Source: Akkermansiaceae bacterium
Lineage (GTDB): Bacteria; Verrucomicrobiota; Verrucomicrobiia; Verrucomicrobiales; Akkermansiaceae
Length of the DNA stretch: 6,588 bases
Direction of reading: 5' to 3'
Assembly: GCA_028293225.1 (NCBI GenBank)
Contig: JAQGPE010000570.1
Coordinates: 1 to 6,588, forward strand
In this document: one piece after another, positions 1 to 6,515 of the stretch
How positions within the stretch are numbered: the stretch's first letter is position 1
How the letters are laid out: every line of letters starts with the position of its first letter
Notes under the pieces: model-generated
What the model was told of the DNA's origin: nothing
Database searches by the model: none
What the model saw: only the letters and a program-made list of their open reading frames with translations
Program-made: the position numbers and the translations under genes

Positions 1-1
1 T

Positions 2-526
2 GCTTTCTTCACCGGCTTCGGAAAGAACAAGAAGATCGCCCTCTTCGACACCCTGATCGAGGAGCAGAGCCAGGACGAACTGGTCGCCGTGCTCGCCCAC
101 GAAATCGGCCACTTCAAGCTGAAGCACATCCTCCAGCGCCTGATCACCACCCTGCTCCAGGCAGGCGTCCTGTTCTTCCTGCTCGGCCTGGTGATCGATC
201 CCAACGGCCACTTCTCCCGCCTGTTGTTCAGCGCCTTTGGCGTCAGTATCATTTCTCCTTACGTCGGACTGGTACTGTTCGGCCTGCTCTTCGCTCCGGC
301 CAGCCGGATCCTCGGAGTCATCGGCAATATGAACTCCCGCAAGCATGAGTTCGAGGCCGACGCCTTCGCCGCCAAAGCGATGGACGGCGGCGAGTCGCTG
401 ATCTCCGCCCTCAAGAAGCTCTCGGCCCGCAATCTCTCCAATCTCACACCGCATCCGCTGCGGGTCTTCCTCGACCACTCCCATCCGCCCACCCTGCAAC
501 GCATCCTGGCGTTGCGTCGTTTCTAA
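2..526 (+). CDS. M48 family (Ste24/CAAX protease 1-like) membrane zinc metalloprotease, C-terminal part
   Basis: The reading frame is open from the window edge (base 2) to TAA at 524-526, giving 174 visible residues. The start lies outside the window, and the GTG at 89 is internal. The visible part begins with the segment FTGFGKNKKIALFDTLI, which is typical of Ste24-type peptidases. The zinc-protease motif HEIGH follows at visible residues 33-37, and KHEFEAD at 114-120 supplies the third zinc ligand (probably E116). Two hydrophobic stretches, about 47-65 and 87-105, look like membrane helices between the motif and the ligand. The conserved tail DHSHPP (158-163) followed by RI is also present. 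Family knowledge: M48A enzymes are integral membrane proteases. Eukaryotic members trim prenylated CAAX proteins, whereas bacterial members are thought to act in membrane protein turnover, since bacteria lack that pathway. The full protein would be roughly 400 residues, so over half is missing here. The aldo/keto reductase gene starts 27 bases downstream on the same strand. Confidence 0.95.
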   Translation, partial: AFFTGFGKNKKIALFDTLIEEQSQDELVAVLAHEIGHFKLKHILQRLITTLLQAGVLFFLLGLVIDPNGHFSRLLFSAFGVSIISPYVGLVLFGLLFAPASRILGVIGNMNSRKHEFEADAFAAKAMDGGESLISALKKLSARNLSNLTPHPLRVFLDHSHPPTLQRILALRRF

Positions 527-553
527 GCCGTTCGCCCTTTCTCCATTCCTATT

Positions 554-1567
554 ATGTACGCTCCAGATCCCGCCCGCTACGATGGCCGCATGCCCTTCCA
601 CCGCTGCGGCGACTCCGGCCTGCTGCTCCCGGAAATCTCTCTCGGCTGCTGGCACAACTTCGGCCACGTCGATGACCAGCGGGAAGCCCGCGCGATCCTG
701 CGCCGCGCCTTCGACCGCGGCGTGACCCATTTCGACCTCGCCAACAACTACGGTCCGCCTGCGGGCAGCGCCGAGGAAAACGTCGGCAAGATCCTGTCGC
801 AGGACTTCGCCGCCCATCGCGACGAGCTGATCATTTCCTCCAAGGCCGGCCACCTGATGTGGGAAGGCCCCTACGGTGAATGGGGCTCCCGCAAGCACGT
901 CCTCTCCTCACTCGACCAGTCGCTGAAGCGCCTGAAGGTGGACTATGTCGACATTTTCTACTCGCACCGCCCGGATTCCGAAACCCGCCTGGAGGAAACC
1001 ATGTCCGCCCTGGCGACCGCCGTCAGCTCCGGCAAGGCGCTCTACGTCGGCCTCTCCAAGTATCCGCTGAAAATGCTCAAGCGCGCGGTGAAGATGCTGA
1101 AGGACATGAACGTCCGCTGCCTGATCTATCAGCCGCCGTATTCGATCCTCAACCGCTGGCCGGAAGCCGAAGGCATCCACGATTGGCTCGAAGACAAGGG
1201 CATCGGCTCGATCGTCTTCAGTCCGCTCGCCCAGGGCATGCTGACCGGAAAATACGTCGATGGCATTCCGGAGAACTCCCGCGCCGCCCGCCCGGAAGGC
1301 TTCCTGCAGGAGTCGCAGGTCGAAGCCCAGTTGGAGAAAATCCGCGCCCTGCACCAGATCGCCAAGGAGCGCGGCCTGTCGCTCCAGCATCTCGCCCTGC
1401 GCTGGGTGCTTCAGCAGACCGCCGTCACCACCGCACTCATCGGCGCCCGCACCGTCGCTCAGCTCGATGACTCCCTGGAAGCGGTTAAGGCTCCGCTGCT
1501 CGATGAGGAGACCCTTGAGCTGATCGACTCGATCGCCCCGGCGGTGAAGAAGGAAGCCGAAGGCTGA
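554..1567 (+). CDS. gpr: Aldo/keto reductase, L-glyceraldehyde-3-phosphate reductase type (Gpr/YghZ-like)
   Basis: This 337-residue single-domain (beta/alpha)8 NADPH-dependent reductase matches the E. coli Gpr/YghZ pattern (AKR14) along its length. Shared segments are PDPARY near the N-terminus, SLGCWHNFGH (29-38), THFDLANNYGPP (58-69), GSAEEN (71-76), DQSLKRLKVDYVDIFYSHR (121-139), GKALYVG (160-166), SPLAQGMLTGKY (223-234) and the cofactor-binding IGARTVAQLDDSLEA (296-310). The catalytic tetrad is visible as D61, Y66, K97 and H138. The length fits the family (E. coli about 346). The ATG at 554 is chosen because PDPARY directly after it matches the family N-terminus. The upstream spacer is pyrimidine-rich and has no Shine-Dalgarno sequence. 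Family role: reduces L-glyceraldehyde 3-phosphate, and also methylglyoxal, to less harmful alcohols in the cytosol. It is followed 51 bases later by a secreted DUF1080 gene. The exact substrate here is inferred; other short aldehydes or keto sugars remain possible. Confidence 0.95.
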   Translation: MYAPDPARYDGRMPFHRCGDSGLLLPEISLGCWHNFGHVDDQREARAILRRAFDRGVTHFDLANNYGPPAGSAEENVGKILSQDFAAHRDELIISSKAGHLMWEGPYGEWGSRKHVLSSLDQSLKRLKVDYVDIFYSHRPDSETRLEETMSALATAVSSGKALYVGLSKYPLKMLKRAVKMLKDMNVRCLIYQPPYSILNRWPEAEGIHDWLEDKGIGSIVFSPLAQGMLTGKYVDGIPENSRAARPEGFLQESQVEAQLEKIRALHQIAKERGLSLQHLALRWVLQQTAVTTALIGARTVAQLDDSLEAVKAPLLDEETLELIDSIAPAVKKEAEG

Positions 1568-1618
1568 TTTCTGTAACAAACGCCGTCCTCCGGACGTTCA
1601 GCATCCATTCCGACTCCA

Positions 1619-2395
1619 ATGAAATCGATCCTCCGCATCTGCGCATTCGCCGTTCTAGCCCTCTCCTCCGCCCGTGCCGAGGACGGCAAGTGGGAAAGCA
1701 TCTTCAACGGCAAGGACCTGGACGGCTGGACGCCGAAGATCCGCGGCCTCGCCTACGGTGAAGACCCGAACAAGACCTTCAGCGTCTCCGATGGAGTGAT
1801 GAAGGTCTCCTACGCCAACTACAAGGAGTGGGGCGAAGCCTACGGCCACATCTTCTGGAAGACCAAGCTGTCCCACTACCGGATCCGTCTGGAGTACCGC
1901 TTCACCGGCCAGCAGATCAAGGGCGGCGCCGGCTGGGCGCTGGAGAACTCCGGGATCATGCTCCATTCGCAGGATCCGAAGACCATGGGCAAGGATCAGT
2001 CCTTCCCGGCCTCCCTCGAGTTCCAGCTCCTCGGTGCCGACAACTCGATGAGGATGACCGGCAGCGTCTGCTCCCCCGGCACCTACCTGTCGATCAAGGG
2101 CAAGGAAGATAAGACTCACTGCATCATGAGCACCACCCCGGCCGCGCCACTTGACGAATGGGTGGTCGCGGAAGCCGAAGTCCACGGCGGCAAGCTCATC
2201 AAGCACTTCATCAATGGCAAGGAAGGGATCGAATACACCGACACCAAGCTCGATGAAAACGACGGCGACGCCAAGCCGCTGATCGAACTGCAGGGCGGCA
2301 AAAACGACCTGACTGAAGGCTACATCTGCCTCCAGTCGGAGAGCCACCCCTGCGAATTCCGCAAGATCGAGGTGATGATCCTGGACGAGAAGTAA
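1619..2395 (+). CDS. Secreted DUF1080 (3-keto-disaccharide hydrolase-like) domain protein
   Basis: The protein has 258 residues. The N-terminus is a short signal peptide: K2 and R6, a hydrophobic core at about 7-17, and likely cleavage after SARA (17-20). The rest is one DUF1080 domain, a concanavalin-like beta sandwich. Its hallmarks in order are IFNGKDLDGW (28-37), the F-V-DG-V-M-KV strand (54-63), NSGIMLH (110-116), LEFQLLG (133-139), W181 in the 'W-V-A-EAEV' strand, HFINGKEGIEYTD (196-208) and TEGYICLQSESHPCEFRKIEV (about 232-252). Family knowledge: some members hydrolyse 3-keto-glycosides made by FAD/NAD sugar dehydrogenases, and many others are uncharacterised exported carbohydrate-binding or hydrolytic proteins. 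Here it probably acts in the periplasm or at the surface. The mature part has four cysteines (C151, C168, C237, C245), which is compatible with disulfides and export. No sugar dehydrogenase or transporter gene is adjacent. The start at 1619 fits the signal peptide; no Shine-Dalgarno sequence is seen. The gene ends 23 bases before the A-tract of a terminator. Confidence 0.93.
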   Translation: MKSILRICAFAVLALSSARAEDGKWESIFNGKDLDGWTPKIRGLAYGEDPNKTFSVSDGVMKVSYANYKEWGEAYGHIFWKTKLSHYRIRLEYRFTGQQIKGGAGWALENSGIMLHSQDPKTMGKDQSFPASLEFQLLGADNSMRMTGSVCSPGTYLSIKGKEDKTHCIMSTTPAAPLDEWVVAEAEVHGGKLIKHFINGKEGIEYTDTKLDENDGDAKPLIELQGGKNDLTEGYICLQSESHPCEFRKIEVMILDEK

Positions 2396-2418
2396 GCTCC
2401 TTCGCCCGCCAACGATTC

Positions 2419-2453
2419 AAAAAAACGCGCTTCCGGAAAGGAAGCGCCTTTTT
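2419..2453. terminator. Bidirectional intrinsic terminator between converging genes
   Basis: A perfect 8-bp G/C-rich stem, GCGCTTCC (2427-2434) with GGAAGCGC (2440-2447), encloses the five-base loop GGAAA. Seven A residues (2419-2425) lie on the left and five T residues (2449-2453) on the right, each one base from the stem. Rightward transcripts from the DUF1080 gene (ends 2395) would form hairpin plus U5. Leftward transcripts from tpiA (ends 2479) would form the same hairpin followed by U7. The position in the 83-base gap between convergent stop codons fits a shared terminator. Confidence 0.88.
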
Positions 2454-2478
2454 GATGAAGTGGTATCGACTTCCGGGA

Positions 2479-3249
2479 TCAGCCCGGCACGCCGTTCTGG
2501 ATGATGTCCAGGAAGCTTTGCGGTTCCAGGGAAGCGCCACTGATGAGTGCCCCGTCGATGTCCGGGCAGGCCATCAGTTCGGCGGCGTTCGATGGCTTCA
2601 CGCTGCCGCCGTACTGGATGCGGATCTTGGCCGCGCTCTCGGTGCCGAATTTTTCGGCGACCAGCGAGCGGACAAAGGCGTGGGCTTCCTGCGCCTGGGC
2701 GGAGGTCGCCGTGACGCCGGTTCCAATGGCCCAGACCGGTTCGTAGGCGATGACGGTGTCCTGCAGGTCGCGCTCGCTCAGGCCCGCCAGGCCTTCGCTG
2801 ACCTGGGTGCGCAGCACTTGCTCCAGCTTGCCGCCTTCGCGTTCTTCCAGCGTCTCCCCGATGCAGAAGATCGGCTTGAAGTTGTATTCGCGCGCCTTGC
2901 GGAGCTTGGCATTGATGACCGCGTCGGTTTCCCCGTAGATCGCCCGGCGTTCGCTGTGACCGAGGATCACGTAGTGAACAAAGAACTCCTTCAACATCAT
3001 GCCGCTGATCTCACCGGTGTAGGCGCCGGAGTCGAACTGGGAGCAGTTCTGGGCGGCCAGGGCCACCGCGGGAACATTGCCCAGCACTTCAGCGGCTTTC
3101 GCCAGGGAGACAAAAGGAGGCGCGATGACGATGTCGCAGGGGAAGGTGCGGTTCTGAATCTTGGAAAGAAGGCTTTTTGCAAAGTCCTCGGTTTCCGAGG
3201 GTCCTTTGTTCATCTTCCAGTTTGCGGCAAAGATCGGCTTGCGGTTCAT
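2479..3249 (-). CDS. tpiA: Triose-phosphate isomerase
   Basis: A complete 256-residue TIM-barrel enzyme that interconverts dihydroxyacetone phosphate and D-glyceraldehyde 3-phosphate in the cytosol. Active-site residues are all present: N10 and K12 in AANWKMN, H98 in VILGHSERR and catalytic E170 in IAYEPVWAIGTG, followed by the flexible phosphate-gripping loop 6. Phosphate-binding loops appear as IQYGGSVKPSNAAEL (211-225) and DGALISGASL (232-241). The dimer-interface loop segment SGAYTGEIS (74-82) is canonical. The length is normal for the family (about 250). The ATG at 3249 is used because MNRKPIFAANWK matches the usual short N-terminus; no Shine-Dalgarno sequence precedes it. It is the last gene of the leftward glycolytic cluster, 42 bases after pgk with no obvious promoter between, so it is probably co-transcribed. 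It ends just before a probable bidirectional terminator. Confidence 0.99.
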   Translation of the reverse strand: MNRKPIFAANWKMNKGPSETEDFAKSLLSKIQNRTFPCDIVIAPPFVSLAKAAEVLGNVPAVALAAQNCSQFDSGAYTGEISGMMLKEFFVHYVILGHSERRAIYGETDAVINAKLRKAREYNFKPIFCIGETLEEREGGKLEQVLRTQVSEGLAGLSERDLQDTVIAYEPVWAIGTGVTATSAQAQEAHAFVRSLVAEKFGTESAAKIRIQYGGSVKPSNAAELMACPDIDGALISGASLEPQSFLDIIQNGVPG

Positions 3250-3291
3250 GCGGTGGTTTACGAGCTATCGGTCAGCGGAAATCGGGCCAAG

Positions 3292-4488
3292 TCATGCTTC
3301 AGAAAGTGCAGCCACTCCTGGAAGCACTTTTCCTTCAAGCAATTCCAGCGAGGCGCCGCCGCCGGTCGAGATAAAGGTCATCTTGTCTTCCAGACCGAAC
3401 TTATTGACGGCGGTCACGGAATCGCCGCCACCCACGATGGTCACGGCATCGGTGGCTGCCACGGCTTCGGCGATCGCCTTGGTGCCGGCAGCGAAGGAAT
3501 TGATCTCGAACACGCCCATCGGGCCGTTCCAGAGAATCGTCTTGGAGGTCGCGATCTCCTTGGCGAAGTCGGCGATGGCGACATCGCCGATGTCGATGCC
3601 TTCCCAGTCATCCGGGATCGAGCCGCCATCGGCGTAAGGAGCGATCACCTTGGTCTCGGCGCCGTCCTTGAACTCCTGGGTGATGCGGTTGTCGGCCGGC
3701 AGCAGGAAGCGGACCCCCTTGGCCTCGGCCTTGGCCAGGATCTCCAGCGCCAGATCGAGCTTGTCGTTTTCGACCAGGCTCTTGCCCACGGCATAGCCTT
3801 GGGCCTTGCGGAAGGTGTAAGCCATCGCGCCGCCGATGATGAAGGCGTCGGCCTTTTCCATCAGGGCCATGATGACCTGAATCTTATCGGAAACCTTCGC
3901 GCCACCCATGATGACGAGGAAAGGTTTCTCCGGGGACTCCAGCCTGCCGACCAGGTATTCCAACTCGCGGGCCATCAGGAAGCCCATGGCGCTCTTGGAA
4001 ACGAAGTGGGTCACGCCTTCCGTGGAAGCGTGGGCGCGGTGAGCGGTGCCGAAGGCGTCATTGACGAAAATCTCAGCCGTGCCGGCCAGTTCCTTGGCGT
4101 AGCCGGCATCGTTGGCTTCCTCTTCAGGATAGAAGCGGGTGTTTTCCAGCAGTAGGGCCTCGCCCGGTTGGAGGGCGGCGCGCAGGGCCGCGGTTTCGGG
4201 GCCCTTCGAGTCAGGGGCGAGTTTCACTTCCGTGCCGAGGATTTCGCTGAGGCGAACGGCGGCTGGAGCCAGCGAGAACTTGGCTTCCGGTCCGCCCTTT
4301 GGACGGCCGAGGTGCGAGGCCAGCACCAGCTTGGCGCCGCCGTCGAGCAGGTGCTTGATGGAAGGCACCGCGGCCTGGATACGGGTGTCGTCGGTGATGG
4401 CGCCGTCCTTGAGAGGAACGTTGAAGTCCACTCGGATGAGGACTTCCTTGCCGTTTACATCGAGATCACTGATCGAAAGCTTTGCCAT
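3292..4488 (-). CDS. pgk: Phosphoglycerate kinase
   Basis: A complete 398-residue two-domain kinase that transfers phosphate between 1,3-bisphosphoglycerate and ADP. N-domain substrate-binding motifs are RVDFNVP (19-25), R37 in DDTRI, SHLGRPKG (58-65), ENTRFYPEE (115-123) and DAFGTAHRAHAS (144-155). C-domain nucleotide-binding motifs are GGAKVSDK (195-202), NGPMGVFE (321-328), GGGDSV (353-358) and STGGGASLELLEG (374-386). The length is typical (about 390-400). The frame is open further upstream to a TTG at 4521, which would add 11 residues (KALLGRHSRP-type). The ATG at 4488 is preferred because MAKLSISDLDVNGKEVLIRVDFN matches the usual N-terminus. No Shine-Dalgarno sequence is seen. Upstream is a 126-base spacer with small inverted repeats, then the repeat-protein gene. 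Downstream, tpiA follows after 42 bases. Confidence 0.99.
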   Translation of the reverse strand: MAKLSISDLDVNGKEVLIRVDFNVPLKDGAITDDTRIQAAVPSIKHLLDGGAKLVLASHLGRPKGGPEAKFSLAPAAVRLSEILGTEVKLAPDSKGPETAALRAALQPGEALLLENTRFYPEEEANDAGYAKELAGTAEIFVNDAFGTAHRAHASTEGVTHFVSKSAMGFLMARELEYLVGRLESPEKPFLVIMGGAKVSDKIQVIMALMEKADAFIIGGAMAYTFRKAQGYAVGKSLVENDKLDLALEILAKAEAKGVRFLLPADNRITQEFKDGAETKVIAPYADGGSIPDDWEGIDIGDVAIADFAKEIATSKTILWNGPMGVFEINSFAAGTKAIAEAVAATDAVTIVGGGDSVTAVNKFGLEDKMTFISTGGGASLELLEGKVLPGVAALSEA

Positions 4489-4558
4489 GGGGCGGGAATG
4501 CCGCCCGAGGAGGGCCTTCAAGTCAAGTCTGGCGTCAGGTGGTTCCTGTCACGCTGTC

Positions 4559-4585
4559 ATACCCATTTCACGGGGTTATGAACCC
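4559..4585 (-). promoter_or_regulatory. Overlapping alternative hairpins in the pgk leader region
   Basis: The 126-base spacer upstream of pgk holds GGGTT (4573-4577) that can pair perfectly with AACCC (4581-4585) across ATG. The same arm can instead pair with ATACCC (4559-4564) if one T is bulged. The two pairings exclude each other. Neither is followed by a T-tract on either strand, so this is not an ordinary terminator. The stems are short and may be chance. I see no convincing -35/-10 pair for a separate pgk promoter in this spacer. Confidence 0.25.
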
Positions 4586-4614
4586 GGGCAGGCCTAACAC
4601 ACGTAGGGAGAGAC

Positions 4615-5037
4615 CTATCCGGACCGTTGCGCCAGGCACTCCGTGGCGCGCTCCGACACCCACTCCGACCGATCCACGGCGAGCCGTTTCAGGATCTCCA
4701 GCGGGATCTTCGGGTGCAAGGCGATCCGGCCTCTCACCGATTCGTCGTCTTCGTCGCTCGCGAAATGCTCGAACAGATCGGACGGGAAAGTGTTTTTGAA
4801 TGCGACGTCCAATCGGATCGCCGGATCTTCATCGCCGGCCAGCAGGCGGAGAGTTCGGTGGTCCAGCCGCTTGTTAGCGGCCACGGTCCTCTTCCATTCC
4901 GGATGGCGCAGAATGATTTCCTGCCAGATCTCCGGAGAAGCCGTGTCGAAGCGCAGGCGCTCACTGCCGGTTTCGTGATCCGCTTCGGCGAGGAGGAGGA
5001 ACTCCGCCACCGATCCGATTTGTCCCCCCGCCTTCAT
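4615..5037 (-). CDS. Small leucine-rich-variant/HEAT-like repeat protein of unknown function
   Basis: I do not recognise a named gene. The 140-residue product shows a degenerate repeat of about 26 residues with pattern (V/I)R-x-x-(V/I)A-x-(N/H)-x5-(D/E)-L-x-x-(L/F)A-x-D-E/D. Copy 1 is about residues 48-73 (WKRTVAANK...LRLLAGDED), copy 2 is 74-100 (IRLDVAFKN...LFEHFASDED), copy 3 is 101-126 (VRGRIALHPKIPLEILKRLAVD), and a partial fourth starts at 127 (VSERATECLA). This is the look of leucine-rich-variant (LRV)/HEAT-type alpha solenoids, which usually bind other proteins. There is no signal peptide, membrane segment or N-terminal Fe-S cysteine cluster (only C134). The ATG at 5037 is taken as the start because repeat-like, acidic sequence begins soon after it. 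The frame stays open to 5199 inside gap, but that extension looks non-coding. An AAGGAG at 5068-5063 is 25 bases from the ATG but 7 bases from an in-frame CTG (5055-5053), so the start is uncertain. It lies between gap (97 bases) and pgk (126 bases) on the same strand. Confidence 0.72.
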   Translation of the reverse strand: MKAGGQIGSVAEFLLLAEADHETGSERLRFDTASPEIWQEIILRHPEWKRTVAANKRLDHRTLRLLAGDEDPAIRLDVAFKNTFPSDLFEHFASDEDDESVRGRIALHPKIPLEILKRLAVDRSEWVSERATECLAQRSG

Positions 5038-5134
5038 GCTGCCGTTTGCTATCAGTTCCCCACTCCTTGATAAACTAAAATCGACCGTCACGGAGAACCG
5101 GAGCTGGCGCTTGGGAAAACGTCGGGCGAAAGGA

Positions 5135-6211
<1,077 letters not shown>

Positions 6212-6233
6212 TCAGGAACCGCCGGGCAAGCCG

Positions 6234-6261
6234 ATTGTGCATGCGCTCTGACAAGCGTCAA
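6234..6261 (-). promoter_or_regulatory. Candidate sigma70-type promoter of gap with palindrome over the -35 box
   Basis: On the minus strand TTGACG (6261-6256, 5 of 6 matches to TTGACA) is followed after 16 bases by CACAAT (6239-6234, 4 of 6 to TATAAT). Transcription would start near 6227 and leave a leader of roughly 45 bases before the gap ATG at 6181. The -35 box overlaps the perfect inverted repeat TGAC-AAGC-GTCA (6249-6260, plus strand), a possible operator. The call is by eye only; the -10 match is modest. Confidence 0.42.
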
Positions 6262-6357
6262 TGGCTCGTTAGGTCAGGCGGGGCGGATTGGGGCGAGCAG
6301 CGGCCATGCCGCCGGTTTCCGAATCGCCTACGGCAAGTGTCATGATCCCCCGCCCTG

Positions 6358-6506
6358 CCGAAATCGTATTCCTGGAAAGACCGCAGGCACCGATGTGGGA
6401 CTCGGTGCCTGTGTAGGTCCTGGGTGAACAACCAGGGGGGTCTATCTTTGTGTCGGGTGCGCCGGGGCTCATCCCTTACAAGTCCAGATTCTGTACGATT
6501 TTTCGG
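6358..6506. ncRNA. Candidate structured RNA or gap leader element of unknown class
   Basis: The block can fold into nested helices. P1 closes it: CCG+AAATCGTA (6358-6368) pairs with TACGATTT+CGG (6494-6501 and 6504-6506), 11 bp with two bulged T. Inside, CTGGA (6372-6376) pairs with TCCAG (6483-6487) and AGACC (6378-6382) with GGTCT (6439-6443). A 12-bp hairpin follows, CGCAGGCACCGA (6382-6393) with TCGGTGCCTGTG (6402-6413), loop TGTGGGAC and one G.U. Then CCTGG (6419-6423) pairs with CCAGG (6432-6436), loop GTGAACAA. GGGTG (6456-6460 region) can pair with CATCC (6470-6474). The strand is unclear. Wobble pairs favour plus slightly (three G.U versus one on minus), while a minus-strand element would lie in the far upstream leader of gap. 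I could not match it to tRNA, tmRNA, SRP RNA, RNase P or the riboswitch consensus sequences I know; the size and closing helix recall 6S RNA, but the internal branching does not. No open frame convincingly covers it. Confidence 0.42.
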
Positions 6507-6515
6507 GCTTCACCA

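Noticed and set aside
908..1579. A 223-codon minus-strand frame opposite the aldo/keto reductase, and similar frames opposite DUF1080 (1655-2347)
   Set aside because: Both oppose genes with full family motifs and have no recognisable motifs of their own.
1584..1596. CGTCC-TCC-GGACG hairpin between the reductase and DUF1080 genes as a terminator
   Set aside because: Only 5 bp, with no T-tract after it, so it does not look like an intrinsic terminator.
2452..4155. A 567-codon plus-strand open frame opposite tpiA and pgk
   Set aside because: It is antisense to two certain enzymes and to their spacer, begins inside the terminator T-tract, and has a low-complexity composition rich in G, A, D, H and R. 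This is a by-product of strong G/C third-position bias in the real genes.
4489..4521. TTG start at 4521 for pgk, adding 11 residues
   Set aside because: The ATG at 4488 gives the standard PGK N-terminus, and the extension resembles no PGK leader.
6269..6472. A 67-codon minus-strand frame upstream of gap
   Set aside because: It runs through the 12-bp hairpin region, has a Pro/Gly/Arg-rich composition and no ribosome binding site. It is more likely non-coding.
6358..6506. Assigning the structured block to 6S RNA, tmRNA, SRP RNA or RNase P RNA
   Set aside because: No class-specific sequence was found: no GGAAG-type SRP loop, no tmRNA T-arm or tag frame, no RNase P GAGGAAAGUC core. The branching inside the closing helix does not resemble the 6S rod. 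I therefore left the class open.
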